A stretch of 64,000 bases of DNA from Elstera sp043721315 (GCA_043721315.1 JAYSQZ010000052.1:62001-126000), one strand, 5' to 3'. Numbered from the stretch's first letter, positions 44,672-54,247 are shown. Notes: generated by a model not told the origin, from the letters alone. Made by a program: numbers and translations.

Positions 44672-46291
44672 ATGCGGATTGCCGATTTGATCGCCCAGAC
44701 CCTTTCGGCGCACGGTGTTCGCCACGCCTTCGGGATGCCGGGCGGCGAGGTAGTAACGATGCTGGACGCGCTGAATGCTGCCGGAATCGCCTTCACGCTC
44801 GCCCGGAACGAGACGGCGGCGGCGATGATGGCGGCGGGGGCTTCGGCAGTCACGGGTGCGCCCGGTCTGCTGCTGACCACGCTGGGGCCGGGCCTTGCCA
44901 ATGCGGTGAACGGGATTGCCGACGCGCAGCAGGAGCAAGTTCCATTGCTCATTATCTCCGGCATCGTCGAGCACGGCGTGCGCGGGCGTTACACGCATCA
45001 AATCCTCGATCATGCCGCCTTGTTACGCCCGCTGGTGAAAGCGAGCTTCGAGATTGCGGCAGAGGGCGCGGCAGAAACCATTGCTCGTGCGCTGGCTTTG
45101 GCCGTGCGTGCGCCTGCGGGGCCAGTGCATATTGATCTTTCGCCCGCACTGGCGGCGCAAGATGCCCCCGCTGCGTCCCACCCCGTTAAGCCGCCGGTGC
45201 GGTTGCATCCGGTTCCGGCGGGGGATGATCCTATAATGCGCGCGGTGGCCGATAAGATCGCCCATAGCCGCCACCCGATCATTCTGGCGGGGTTCGAGGC
45301 AGCACGCTGCGGCGCGGCAGCCGCCATGACGTTGCTGATGGACCAACAGCGCATTCCGGTCATCACGACTTATAAGGCGAAGGGGCTGGTGCCGGAAGAT
45401 CATCCCCTCAGCTTGGGCGGCGCGGGCCTGTCGCCGAAAGCCGATACGCTGTTGCTGGACCTCATCGCCAAGGCCGATCTGATCCTGACAATCGGCTACG
45501 ATCCCATCGAAATGCGCGTGGGTTGGTGCGATGCGTTTCCCGCGACCGCCCAGGTGATTGATCTTACCGCCTATCCTGCCGATCACGGGATGCATCGCAT
45601 CGACCAGCAGGTTATCGGGCCATTGCCGGGCACGATTGCGGCGCTCAACTGGGCCTTGGGGAAAAACGCGCCGCCGCCGCGCTGGGCCGCAGGGCAAGTA
45701 GGGACGACGCGCGCGGCACTGCAAACTTTCTTCGCGCCGCCGACAGCCTGGGGGCCGCACGCCGTGTTCGCTACCCTGCACGCGGCCTTGCCGGAGAGTG
45801 CGACCGTGACCGTCGATAGTGGCGCGCATCGTATTCTGTTCAGCCAGATGTGGCAGGCGCAGCGGCCCTTATCGGTGTTGCAGTCGGCGGGGTTTTGTAC
45901 GATGGGGGCGGCCTTGCCGCTGGCGATTGGCGCGGCGCGCGCGGGCGTGCCGGGTCCAGTCATCGCGATTATGGGCGACGGCGGGTTGGAGATGACCTTG
46001 GGCGAGCTTGGCACAGTGCGCGATGCCGGGCTGAAGGTGATCGTGCTGGTGGTGCAAGACGCGAGCCTCGCCCTGATTGCGCTTAAGCAGGCGCAAGCGG
46101 GTCTCGTGCCTGCCGGAGTCGCGATGGGTCGCACGGATTATGCCGCCTTGGCGCGGGCGTTCGGCGGGGCGGGCGAGACGGTGGAGAGTGCCGAAGCCTT
46201 GCGCGCGGCTCTCGTTCGAGCGATGGCTGCCGATGGCTTCAGCCTGATTGCGGCCACGGTCGATGCGAACGCCTACCGTGGTGCCTTCTAG
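44672..46291 (+). CDS. Thiamine-diphosphate-dependent enzyme (acetolactate-synthase-like)
   Basis: 539 residues with three ThDP-family domains. The conserved Glu is in LARNETAAAMMAAG; the ThDP motif is IMGDGGLEMTLGELGTVRDAGLKVIVLVVQD, where the usual C-terminal NN of GDG-X-NN is replaced by QD. The middle domain shows no clear FAD motif. It is not a typical IlvB/oxalyl-CoA decarboxylase. The start ATG at 44672 follows CGGAGG. It may act with the CoA-transferase. Confidence 0.82.
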   Translation: MRIADLIAQTLSAHGVRHAFGMPGGEVVTMLDALNAAGIAFTLARNETAAAMMAAGASAVTGAPGLLLTTLGPGLANAVNGIADAQQEQVPLLIISGIVEHGVRGRYTHQILDHAALLRPLVKASFEIAAEGAAETIARALALAVRAPAGPVHIDLSPALAAQDAPAASHPVKPPVRLHPVPAGDDPIMRAVADKIAHSRHPIILAGFEAARCGAAAAMTLLMDQQRIPVITTYKAKGLVPEDHPLSLGGAGLSPKADTLLLDLIAKADLILTIGYDPIEMRVGWCDAFPATAQVIDLTAYPADHGMHRIDQQVIGPLPGTIAALNWALGKNAPPPRWAAGQVGTTRAALQTFFAPPTAWGPHAVFATLHAALPESATVTVDSGAHRILFSQMWQAQRPLSVLQSAGFCTMGAALPLAIGAARAGVPGPVIAIMGDGGLEMTLGELGTVRDAGLKVIVLVVQDASLALIALKQAQAGLVPAGVAMGRTDYAALARAFGGAGETVESAEALRAALVRAMAADGFSLIAATVDANAYRGAF

Positions 46292-47144
46292 GGTGTTGCC
46301 CCTTCTGCTCGCGGGGATGCTGTTGGCGGCACCCGCGCTGGCAGGGGGGCGGATTACCGCCGAGACGCTTGAGAACTCCCGCCTGGGGCGGGCTTTGCCC
46401 TATCAACTGTATGCGCCGGAGGCGGCGACAGGCCGTTTGCCCGTTCTGTATCTCTACCACGGCCTGCGCGGGGATGAGACTGACTGGCCGGGGCCGGGCG
46501 GGGTTGCTGAGGTGCTCGATAGTGCCATTGCCGGGGGCGTGATCCCGCCGCTGTTCGCGGTCATGCCCGGTGTTGGCAATAGCTGGTATGTCGATAGCGA
46601 AGCGTTCGGGCCAATAGCAACTATTTTATCCGACGATTTAATTCCGGCCATTGATGCCAAGCTGCCCACGCACGCCTGCCGCACGGGCCGGGCGGTCGCG
46701 GGTCTGTCGATGGGCGGGCTTGGCGCGGTTTTGCAAGGGCTGCGCCACCCGGACCTCTACGGCACGATTATCAGCCTGTCGGGTAGCCTGTTCGATCCAG
46801 TGCCGCCGAACGCCGATCCGTCGGTCTTAGCGCGGTTTCGGATGTTCGGGGCCGTGTTCGGTCAACCGATAGAGCCTGCCCGCTACAATGCCGCCAACCC
46901 GTTCCTAACCTTGGCGGCGTTACCTGCATCCGGCCCGCGCCCGGATTTGTGGTTTGCGGCGGGGGATGATGATTATCCCTCAATTTTAGTCGGCAGTGCC
47001 AAGCTGCATATCGAGGCACAGCGGGCGGGGCTGGCGTCCGAGTTCCGCGTGATCGACGGCGGGCATTCCTGGGGCACCTGGCGGCAGGGACTAACCGAGG
47101 CGCTGGCGTGGCTCGGCCCGCGCCTGAAAGCCTGCGCTGGTTAA
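46263..47144 (+). CDS. Secreted esterase (alpha/beta hydrolase, EstA/D-like)
   Basis: About 293 residues with a signal peptide (LPLLLAGMLLAAPALAGG). A serine esterase layout follows: LPVLYLYHGLRGDETDWPGPGG (oxyanion loop), GLSMGGLGAVLQ (nucleophile Ser), AAGDDDYPS (Asp) and DGGHSWGTW (His). Related to the esterase-D/FrsA-like and mycolyltransferase-like superfamily. It overlaps the end of the ThDP enzyme gene by 29 bases and its stop overlaps the convergent opgC stop within TTAA. Confidence 0.85.
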   Translation: MRTPTVVPSRVLPLLLAGMLLAAPALAGGRITAETLENSRLGRALPYQLYAPEAATGRLPVLYLYHGLRGDETDWPGPGGVAEVLDSAIAGGVIPPLFAVMPGVGNSWYVDSEAFGPIATILSDDLIPAIDAKLPTHACRTGRAVAGLSMGGLGAVLQGLRHPDLYGTIISLSGSLFDPVPPNADPSVLARFRMFGAVFGQPIEPARYNAANPFLTLAALPASGPRPDLWFAAGDDDYPSILVGSAKLHIEAQRAGLASEFRVIDGGHSWGTWRQGLTEALAWLGPRLKACAG

Positions 47145-48316
47145 GCCTTTTTCGTGCTCCACGGGGCCGATTTATACCAAGCCATCAGCCGGGCTATGCT
47201 GTAGAGCGCCAGAAAGCCGCCGAGGTTGATGAGGATTTGCCCCACCAGCCCATCGCCCACTTCCAGAATAATCAGCCCGGCGATATTGGCCGCGATCATC
47301 CCGCCAACGAAGACCGACAGCCCCTGTTGCCCCAGTCGCTCGAAGGGCCGCAGCATTGCCGCGCGTGCAATCCCCGGCTTTGCCAGCAATAGCCCGTGCA
47401 GCAGATAGGCCGTAGCAAGGAAATGAGCGAGGCGGAAGGGATCGACGTTGGTTTTATCAAGCTGCGCGCCCAAAGCCTGCCATAACGGCGCATCCCCGAG
47501 GCCGAAGCCCTCCGGCAAAACCCGAAAAATCACGCCGACCGCGACCATTCCCCACGCGAGGATCGTCAAAACCAGCGAGCGTTGTGGAACCGGCAGCCAG
47601 CCGCGCTTGAAGCCGAAGCCGAGGAAGAAGATCACCTGCCACGCAAACGGGTTTAGCAGCCAGTGCCGCCCGGTTGCGCTATCGGCAATCGGACCGAGGC
47701 CATAGGCGGCATTGGCGATATAGAGGGCAAGAGAGGCTAACAGCGGCAACCGCCGATTCAGCTTTTCCAGCAGCATCATGCCCGGCACCATCGCCAGCAG
47801 CACGATATAAACCGGCATAATATCGAGCGACGCGGGCACCCATCGTAGCCAAAAGGCCTCGCTAATCGCCTGCGCCGGGTTTGTGAGCAGATGCTCGATC
47901 CCCAAGGCTCCGACCAAATCGCGGCCCGTGAGCACACCGCCTTGATACGCGACACCGATAATCGCAAACAGTAAGAATAGATGGGCCACGGTTAGTTGCG
48001 CGCAACGGTAGACAATCCGCCCCGCCCCTGTCCAAAATCCATGCCGTAGAAACGTGCCACCGAAAGCAATTGCCGAGGCAATGCCGGAGATGAATACGAA
48101 GCTATCGGTCGCATCGCTAAGGCCAAAACGGGCGGGGATCACGCTCCACAGCCAGTTGCTCGGGACATGAGCGATGAAGATGATGAACAGGGCAATGCCG
48201 CGCACGACATCCAATCTTGGGTCGCGCGCGCGCGTTAGGGTGGCTAAATCCGCCAAGGGTTTTGCCGTCAAGGGTTTCTCTGTCACAACGGCCAAGGTTT
48301 CCAGCGCGACCGACAC
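47141..48316 (-). CDS. opgC: OpgC-type membrane acyltransferase
   Basis: 391 residues with about ten transmembrane helices. The N-terminal RDPRLDVVRGIALFIIFIAHVPSNWLW has the conserved acyltransferase Asp and His. Members succinylate osmoregulated periplasmic glucans. The glucan genes opgG/H are not in the window, so the substrate is not certain. Confidence 0.85.
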   Translation of the reverse strand: MSVALETLAVVTEKPLTAKPLADLATLTRARDPRLDVVRGIALFIIFIAHVPSNWLWSVIPARFGLSDATDSFVFISGIASAIAFGGTFLRHGFWTGAGRIVYRCAQLTVAHLFLLFAIIGVAYQGGVLTGRDLVGALGIEHLLTNPAQAISEAFWLRWVPASLDIMPVYIVLLAMVPGMMLLEKLNRRLPLLASLALYIANAAYGLGPIADSATGRHWLLNPFAWQVIFFLGFGFKRGWLPVPQRSLVLTILAWGMVAVGVIFRVLPEGFGLGDAPLWQALGAQLDKTNVDPFRLAHFLATAYLLHGLLLAKPGIARAAMLRPFERLGQQGLSVFVGGMIAANIAGLIILEVGDGLVGQILINLGGFLALYSIARLMAWYKSAPWSTKKA

Positions 48317-48329
48317 GGGCGAAGCCTCC

Positions 48330-48776
48330 TCAGCCAGCCGCTGCGAGGCGTTTGGTGCCGACCCGCGCCCACAAGGCCAGCAAATCAGCCCGGCGCAGAT
48401 AAGCGATGATGAGGCCCGAGACCCAGACCACGCAGGCCTTCACAAACAGATTGGCCCCATCGTCATACGGGTCAATCCCCAGCGGGCTTACGACGTGAAA
48501 GAAAATCGCGCCGGTCATAATGCCAGTGGAGATCAGGCCGCCGATGGCTTGCGTTCGTGGGTAGAGAACGAGCAACGAGGCGATAAGTTCCACCGCGCCG
48601 GTGCCAATCCGCATAACAGCTTCATAGCCCTCGAACCCGAGCCACGTTGTCAGAATATCGAAAAGATACACACTGCCGGGATGGCCCGTGAATTTATACT
48701 GAAGGTACCAGATGAAAACCCAAGCGATAAACAGAGCAGGCGGCCATGGCAGCAGGCGGGTAAGAGTGTGGGACAT
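48330..48776 (-). CDS. DoxX-like membrane protein
   Basis: 148 residues with four predicted helices, matching the DoxX-like/DUF4345-type small membrane family: VFIWYLQYKFTGHPGSVYLFDILTTWLGF, MRIGTGAVELIASLLVLYP and ANLFVKACVVWVSGLIIAYL. Function unknown. Thirteen bases upstream of opgC and probably cotranscribed with it. Confidence 0.78.
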   Translation of the reverse strand: MSHTLTRLLPWPPALFIAWVFIWYLQYKFTGHPGSVYLFDILTTWLGFEGYEAVMRIGTGAVELIASLLVLYPRTQAIGGLISTGIMTGAIFFHVVSPLGIDPYDDGANLFVKACVVWVSGLIIAYLRRADLLALWARVGTKRLAAAG

Positions 48777-48903
48777 GGCGGACCTCTCTCCTTTAAGATG
48801 GCTAAGCTGAATTCGCTCTGACCAGGAGAGAAGTTACACCCTATCGGCTCAATCCCTACCCTAGAGTTGCGTGCGCCTTTGTATGTTAGCGCGCGCTTCT
48901 CCG

Positions 48904-49491
48904 TTAGGGCGTTGGTAACGCTGCCTCGTCCTTCGGTTCTAGCACCGTTTTATAGGCGATGTGAGTAATGAAGGTGCGGATAACCGCGTCCGAAGCAGGC
49001 GTGGCTGTGCGCGAGCAGAGGAAGCCGTCGGACGAGAAACGATCCCAGTAGGCACGGAAGGTCCAACAGTTTACTGCTTTCCCGTTTTTAGTGAATTTTG
49101 ACGGAATCGTCCGAAAATCCGCCCGGCCATGATCCACGTCGATGTAGGAGCCGAACTCAATATCGTCTTCTTTGAAGTAACGCTTGGCAATATTTTGGAT
49201 CGTATTCTGATTCCAATTAACGAAATGCGCTGCCTCATGAAAACTTACGTAAGCTTCATAGCTCTCGTTTTGATAAAAGACACTATGGAAGTAAGATGTG
49301 CCTCGCCGATCAGCCGATTCGCCGATAGCTTGGCGGGCGGTTTTAATTTCAGCTTTTCCCCAGCCTTGTAGTTTTAACTCAAGCGGGGATTCATCTTTGT
49401 TGATAACTTTCGTTTCAGACCAAGTTTGTGCGAATGCCCCTGCCGGAAGCAACGCGGCCAGTACCCCTGCAACGATCCAAACCTTCACCAT
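48904..49491 (-). CDS. Secreted protein of unknown function
   Basis: 195 residues. A signal peptide is clear (MVKVWIVAGVLAALLPAGAFAQT, preceded by GAGGAT). The mature part is hydrophilic, contains YVSFHEAAHFVNWNQNTI, DDIEFGSYIDVDHGRADFRTI, a CWTFRAYWDRFSSDGFLC region with two cysteines that could form a disulfide. It does not resemble a family I can name. It is monocistronic, between doxX-like and dnaJ-like genes. Lower-GC coding than neighbours. Confidence 0.75.
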   Translation of the reverse strand: MVKVWIVAGVLAALLPAGAFAQTWSETKVINKDESPLELKLQGWGKAEIKTARQAIGESADRRGTSYFHSVFYQNESYEAYVSFHEAAHFVNWNQNTIQNIAKRYFKEDDIEFGSYIDVDHGRADFRTIPSKFTKNGKAVNCWTFRAYWDRFSSDGFLCSRTATPASDAVIRTFITHIAYKTVLEPKDEAALPTP

Positions 49492-49590
49492 TCTATCCTC
49501 GCCGATCTTAAAATTCGTTTGGCTTAGATACCATAAGGTGTGCGGAGAGGCTACAAGGTTAATCAAATTTTAATTGATTGCTCCTGCAAC

Positions 49591-50529
49591 TTAACCCAAA
49601 CCGTTCAGCTTACTCCGAACTTCGTAGGGGTTCTTCGGCCCCCATTTTTCGAGGAAGCTCGCCAGCTCCGGGTCGAGCTTTTCGGGCAGCATGACCACGA
49701 GTTTCACGTATTGATCGCCGTGCGCGCCGTCTTTGCTGGGAATGCCTTTGCCGCGCAGGCGTAAAATGCTGCCGGAGTTGGAGCCGCGCGGTACTTTCAC
49801 GGCAACGCGCCCATCAATCGTCGGCACTGTTACCGACGCGCCCAGAATGGCTTCTTGCAGCGTGACGGGAACTTCTAGGTGAATATCCTTGCCCTGGGCC
49901 ACGAAAAACGGGTGGGCATCCACATGAATTTCAATAAAGGCATCGCCTTCCGGCCCGCCGTTGAAACCGGGTTGGCCCTGGCCGCGTAGGCGCAGCTTGT
50001 TGGAATCTTCAGTACCCGGCGGGATATTAACATCCAGCGAGCGGCCATCAGCCGTAGTCACACGGCGCTTGCCGCCGTTGGCTGCCGTAACGAAATCAAT
50101 TGTTAAGCCATAAGAAACATCGGCCCCTCGGCGTTTGCCCGCGCTGCCCGTACCGCTACCCGTGTTGCCGCGCGTGCGGAACCCATCGAAAATATCGTCG
50201 GCATCAAAATCGAATCCGCCACTACCCTTTTGGCCGAACCCGCCAAAACCGCCAAACCCTCCGAAGCCGCCCGTGCTAGCCCCGGCACGCTTGGCGCGGG
50301 GGCGCTCGCTACCGCCCGCATCAATTTCACCCCGGTCGTAGCGCGCGCGCTTCTCCGGGTCCGACAGCAGATCATGGGCTGCCGAAATATCTTTGAACTT
50401 GGTTTCAATCCCCTTATCGCCCGGATTAACGTCCGGGTGAAACTGTTTGGCCAGCTTGCGGTACGCGCTTTTAATCGCATCCGCATCCGCCGTTCGGGAC
50501 ACGCCTAAAACCTCGTACGGATCACGCAT
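49591..50529 (-). CDS. CbpA-like DnaJ-type co-chaperone
   Basis: 312 residues. J domain with HPD (KQFHPDVNPGDKG) at residues about 33-35, a Gly/Phe-rich linker (GGFGGFGGFGGFGQKGSGGFDFD), no zinc-finger repeats, and a C-terminal substrate domain (RRGADVSYGLTIDFVTAANGGKRRVT; VKVPRGSNSGSILRLRGKGIP). This is the CbpA/DjlA-type layout. It stimulates DnaK ATPase. Confidence 0.9.
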   Translation of the reverse strand: MRDPYEVLGVSRTADADAIKSAYRKLAKQFHPDVNPGDKGIETKFKDISAAHDLLSDPEKRARYDRGEIDAGGSERPRAKRAGASTGGFGGFGGFGGFGQKGSGGFDFDADDIFDGFRTRGNTGSGTGSAGKRRGADVSYGLTIDFVTAANGGKRRVTTADGRSLDVNIPPGTEDSNKLRLRGQGQPGFNGGPEGDAFIEIHVDAHPFFVAQGKDIHLEVPVTLQEAILGASVTVPTIDGRVAVKVPRGSNSGSILRLRGKGIPSKDGAHGDQYVKLVVMLPEKLDPELASFLEKWGPKNPYEVRSKLNGLG

Positions 50530-50722
50530 GGAGAAAGTTTACCTGTCTTCTGTATATTTTGGCGATTTGAGACAAGCCCATGCCTTGCATCGGTCGGCGC
50601 TTACCTCAATCCCACACACTTCACATATAACGGCGACGCCTCTGGTTCAAGGGAGCGCGCTACACCATACTGGTTTGGCGTCGTGCCTATCTTCGGCGGC
50701 GTGCGGCAGAAAGGATACGAGA

Positions 50723-51340
50723 ATGCTGATTGATCGCCCCGTTTCGGCGGTGGCCCTAACGGTTATGGACGCCCCGTTCACGCAGTTCGGCGCGTGGTTC
50801 CAGGAGGCATCGGCGCGCGAGATCAACGATCCGAACGCGATGGCGCTGGCAACGGTCTCAGCCGACGGGCGGCCTTCCGTTCGGATTGTGCTGATGAAAG
50901 GGTTCGATCCGGCGGGCTTTGTTTTCTACACCAACACGCAGTCGCGCAAAGGCGGCGAGTTATTGGCGAACCCCTTCTGCGCGCTCACCTTCCATTGGAA
51001 AACGTTGGAGCGCCAAGTGCGGATCGAAGGCAAAGCCAGCCTTGTTGGGACTGACGAGGCCGATACCTACTATCACTCCCGCCCGCGCGGCAGCCAGATT
51101 GGGGCCTGGGCATCCGAGCAATCGCGGCCCTTGCCGGAACGCCCGCTGCTGGAAGCGCGCGTGGCCGAAGTGGAAGCGCGCTACCCGGAGGGCGAAATTC
51201 CCCGCCCGCCGCACTGGACCGGCTTTCGCGTTGTGCCCGAGCGGGTGGAATTCTGGCAAGGGATGCCCTATCGGCTGCACGACCGCCTTGTGTACGAACG
51301 CGCGGGCGAGGCTTGGTCCACGTTTCGTTTGTTTCCGTAA
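50723..51340 (+). CDS. pdxH: Pyridoxine/pyridoxamine 5'-phosphate oxidase
   Basis: 205 residues, the usual size. FMN-binding and catalytic text includes NAMALATVSADGRPSVRIVLMKGFDPAGFVFYTNTQSRKGGELL and YYHSRPRGSQIGAWASEQSRPL, ending with W-GMPYRLHDRLVYER. It oxidises PNP/PMP to PLP. Start ATG at 50723 with AAGGATAC upstream. A longer frame upstream is not conserved-looking. Confidence 0.96.
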   Translation: MLIDRPVSAVALTVMDAPFTQFGAWFQEASAREINDPNAMALATVSADGRPSVRIVLMKGFDPAGFVFYTNTQSRKGGELLANPFCALTFHWKTLERQVRIEGKASLVGTDEADTYYHSRPRGSQIGAWASEQSRPLPERPLLEARVAEVEARYPEGEIPRPPHWTGFRVVPERVEFWQGMPYRLHDRLVYERAGEAWSTFRLFP

Positions 51341-51359
51341 TGGTTAGGCCAACTCTGCT

Positions 51360-52262
51360 ATGACCGAACCCTATTCGCGCTGGCCGCAGCGCGCGACGGA
51401 AGCCGCCGTGCTCGTCGCGCTGCTGTTGATTGGCTTGAAAAGCTGGGCGTATCTGGCCACGGGCGCGGTCACGATGCTGTCCAGCTTGATTGATTCGGCG
51501 CTGGATGCCGTCGCCTCTCTGCTAACGCTGGTTGCCGTGCGCGGGGCGCAGCGCCCTGCCGATGAGGAGCATCGCTTCGGGCACGGTAAGCTGGAGCCGC
51601 TGGCGGGGTTGGCGCAGGCGGCCTTCATTATGGGGTCGGCCAGCTTGCTGTTCATCGAAGCCGTTCAGCGCTTCATTACGCCGCAAGCCATTACGCTCCC
51701 GAGCATCGGTATTGGCGTATCGCTGGTTGCCATCGTTTTGACCCTGGCGCTCGTGCTGTTTCAACGCTGGGTGCTGCGCCGTACGGCGTCGTTGGCGGTG
51801 GAGGGGGACCGTCTCCACTACGTCAGCGATCTTATCACCAACATTATTGTCATGGTCGGCCTGTGGGCGACGGAGCGCCTGGGTTTGCCCTGGCTCGATC
51901 CGCTGTTGGGGCTGCTCGTCGGGGCGATTGTCGTCCGCTCGGCCTGGGAGATTGGTCTGCGGGCCTATCAAGTGTTGATGGACCGGGAAGTGTCCGATGC
52001 CGTGCGCCAGCAGATTATTGCGATTATTCGCAGCGTGCCGGGCGTGGCGGGTGCCCATGACCTTCGCACGCGCGAAGCCGGGCCGGATTTGTTCATTCAG
52101 CTTCACTTGGAGTTGCCCGATGCGCTGCCGTTGATCGAGGCGCATCACATCTGTCATAGCGTCGAAGCCGCGCTTCTAGCCGCTTTCCCGCGCGCGCAAA
52201 TTATTATTCACCAAGACCCGATAGGCACGGTTCGGCCCGAGTTGCGCGGCACAGCAGCGTAA
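51360..52262 (+). CDS. Cation diffusion facilitator family transporter
   Basis: 300 residues with six helices and a C-terminal cytoplasmic domain. The metal site pattern HxxxD-type is visible in SSLIDSALDAVASL and HYVSDLITNIIVMVGLW (second pair), with RFGHGKLEPLAGL between. It exports divalent metals such as Zn2+, Fe2+ or Mn2+ by proton antiport. Selectivity cannot be decided. Nineteen bases after pdxH. Confidence 0.92.
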   Translation: MTEPYSRWPQRATEAAVLVALLLIGLKSWAYLATGAVTMLSSLIDSALDAVASLLTLVAVRGAQRPADEEHRFGHGKLEPLAGLAQAAFIMGSASLLFIEAVQRFITPQAITLPSIGIGVSLVAIVLTLALVLFQRWVLRRTASLAVEGDRLHYVSDLITNIIVMVGLWATERLGLPWLDPLLGLLVGAIVVRSAWEIGLRAYQVLMDREVSDAVRQQIIAIIRSVPGVAGAHDLRTREAGPDLFIQLHLELPDALPLIEAHHICHSVEAALLAAFPRAQIIIHQDPIGTVRPELRGTAA

Positions 52263-52282
52263 AGCAGTTACCCTGGAGGGCG

Positions 52283-53497
52283 CTAAGCCGCCTCTTTTTT
52301 CAACGCCAGCACCTGCCAAACATCGAGCAACGCCGTTATCAGATGATCTATCATCGCATCGGTATGCAGAGGGCCGGGGGTGATGCGGATGCGCTCCGTA
52401 CCGCGCGGCACGGTGGGGTAGTTGATGGGTTGAACGTAAATATCGTGCCGGTCCAGCAGCAGGTCGGTCACTTGCTTGGCAAGGGTCGCGTCGCCAATCA
52501 TGACGGGAACGATGTGGCTTTCGCTGTCCAGCAGTGGCAGACCGACGGCGGTTAGGCGCTGTTTTACCAAAGCTACCCTGTCCCGCTGGCCTTGCCGCTC
52601 CTGATCGCTCTGCATCAGATGATCAATGCTGGCGCGGGCACCGGCGGCAATCACGGGGGGCAGGGCTGTCGTGAAAATAAAGCCGGGGGCATTCGAGCGC
52701 ACGAAATCCACCATCGCCGCAGACCCGGCAATGTAGCCGCCGACCATGCCGAAAGCTTTGCCGAGGGTGCCTTGGATCACGTGCAAACGGTGTTCGATCC
52801 CGCGTTCCTGTGCCACGCCGCCGCCGCGCGGGCCGTACATGCCAACCGCGTGAACTTCATCAAGGTAGGTAAACGCGCCATAGCGTTCGGCCAGATCGCA
52901 GAAGGCCGCGATTGGGGCAATATCCCCATCCATAGAATAGACGCTCTCGAAAGCAATCAGCTTAGGGCGTTTTGGGTCCACCTGCCTTAGCTTCGCTTCA
53001 AGATCGGTAGGATCATTGTGGCGAAACACGTGCTTTTCCGCGCCGGAATTGCGAATGCCCGCGATCATTGAGTTATGGTTGAGCGCGTCCGAAAAAATGA
53101 CGCAGTTCGGCATCATCTTGCCCAAGGTAGCGAGACTGGTTTCATTCGCGACATAGCCGGAGGTGAAGACCAACGCCGCCTCCTTCCCATGCAGGGCCGC
53201 GAGCGATTGCTCCAGCAGCACATGTTCATGGGTGGTGCCTGCGATATTGCGCGTACCGCCTGCGCCGGTGCCAAGGCGGTCGATCGCCTCGTGCATCGCC
53301 GCCCGTACCTGGGGGTGCTGGCCCATGCCGAGGTAATCGTTCGAACACCAAACCGTCACGTCGCGCCGCCCGCTGGGGCAGTGGTACAGTGCTAACGGAA
53401 AACGTCCGGCCTGCCGTTCGAGATCGGCAAAGACGCGGTAACGCCCCTCGCGTTTCAAGGCTGCGACCTGGGCCGCAAAAAAATCTTCGTACTGCAT
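52283..53497 (-). CDS. hemA: 5-aminolevulinate synthase
   Basis: 404 residues, the Shemin-pathway ALAS used by alphaproteobacteria. CSNDYLGMGQHPQVRAAMHEAIDRLGTGAGGTRNIAGT, the PLP Asp and His in YLDEVHAVGMYG, and PLP lysine in GTLGKAFGMVGGYIAG. It condenses glycine with succinyl-CoA. The ATG at 53497 fits the family N-terminus (QYEDFF). It is convergent with the CDF gene and divergent from a phosphatase gene. Confidence 0.96.
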   Translation of the reverse strand: MQYEDFFAAQVAALKREGRYRVFADLERQAGRFPLALYHCPSGRRDVTVWCSNDYLGMGQHPQVRAAMHEAIDRLGTGAGGTRNIAGTTHEHVLLEQSLAALHGKEAALVFTSGYVANETSLATLGKMMPNCVIFSDALNHNSMIAGIRNSGAEKHVFRHNDPTDLEAKLRQVDPKRPKLIAFESVYSMDGDIAPIAAFCDLAERYGAFTYLDEVHAVGMYGPRGGGVAQERGIEHRLHVIQGTLGKAFGMVGGYIAGSAAMVDFVRSNAPGFIFTTALPPVIAAGARASIDHLMQSDQERQGQRDRVALVKQRLTAVGLPLLDSESHIVPVMIGDATLAKQVTDLLLDRHDIYVQPINYPTVPRGTERIRITPGPLHTDAMIDHLITALLDVWQVLALKKEAA

Positions 53498-53587
53498 GGA
53501 ACGACCATAGCGCGCCTGCGCGGAAAGGCAAATCCGGCAGTTCACTTCAACGCTAACACAGCAGCCATCCATTTCCCGCAGGGCGGC

Positions 53588-53632
53588 ATCTTGTTTGCCC
53601 AGGATCTTGTTTGCCCAGGATCTTGTTTGCCA
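53588..53632. repeat. 16-bp tandem repeat upstream of hemA
   Basis: ATCTTGTTTGCCCAGG repeated 2.8 times (53588, 53604, 53620). It lies in the divergent hemA/phosphatase promoter region. Copy-number changes would move promoter elements by 16 bases. Confidence 0.9.
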
Positions 53633-53659
53633 AGAGAGCCTCAGGCATACTATCCACAA

Positions 53660-54103
53660 ATGCTGCCCGGTCTGTTAGATCGGCCTCGACTGCCGAGCTC
53701 TATTCTCTTCATGTGCACGTACAATGCCGTACGCTCGCCTATGGCGATGGCGCTTCTGCGCCAAAGCCACGGGCGCAAGGTGTATGTGGCCTCAGCCGGC
53801 GTGCGCGAGGGGCAGGCCGACGGGTTTGTTACTGCCGTGATGGGGGAGCTGGGGGTCGATTTGCGCCGCCACTACCCGACGCTGCTGGAGGATTTAGAAG
53901 ATACCAACTTCGATCTGATCGTCACTCTATCGCCAGAAGCCCATCACCGCGCCTTAGAGCTGACCCGCACGCAGGCGGTCGATGTTGAATATTGGCCGAC
54001 CGAAGACCCATCGGGTGCAGAAGGAAACCGCGAAGAGCGGCTAGCCGCCTACCGCCTCGTGCGCGACAAGCTGGCGGATCGGATCGCGGATCGGTTTTTG
54101 TGA
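53660..54103 (+). CDS. Low-molecular-weight phosphatase/arsenate-reductase-like protein
   Basis: 147 residues with the CX5R loop CTYNAVRSP (C19-R25) and a DPSG segment supplying the acid Asp (TEDPSGAEGN). It has the fold of tyrosine phosphatases and thioredoxin-coupled arsenate reductases. No ars genes are nearby, so I cannot choose. It is upstream of infA and may share its transcript. Confidence 0.85.
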   Translation: MLPGLLDRPRLPSSILFMCTYNAVRSPMAMALLRQSHGRKVYVASAGVREGQADGFVTAVMGELGVDLRRHYPTLLEDLEDTNFDLIVTLSPEAHHRALELTRTQAVDVEYWPTEDPSGAEGNREERLAAYRLVRDKLADRIADRFL

Positions 54104-54247
54104 TCAGTTTTTGTAAGCAGACCCGCCCTGCACAGGTTTTGCTTGACCGCGCGCAGCCAAAGCATCACTTAAGAGCACCAAATGCGTCCTCACCCGGATT
54201 TCACCGGCTGCTGGGGCGCTTTCTCATTGTCTCGTTCAAGGAAGACT

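Noticed and set aside
43405..46291. Oxalate pathway (formyl-CoA transferase plus oxalyl-CoA decarboxylase)
   Set aside because: The ThDP enzyme does not read like oxalyl-CoA decarboxylase and its ThDP motif is altered; only the pairing is similar.
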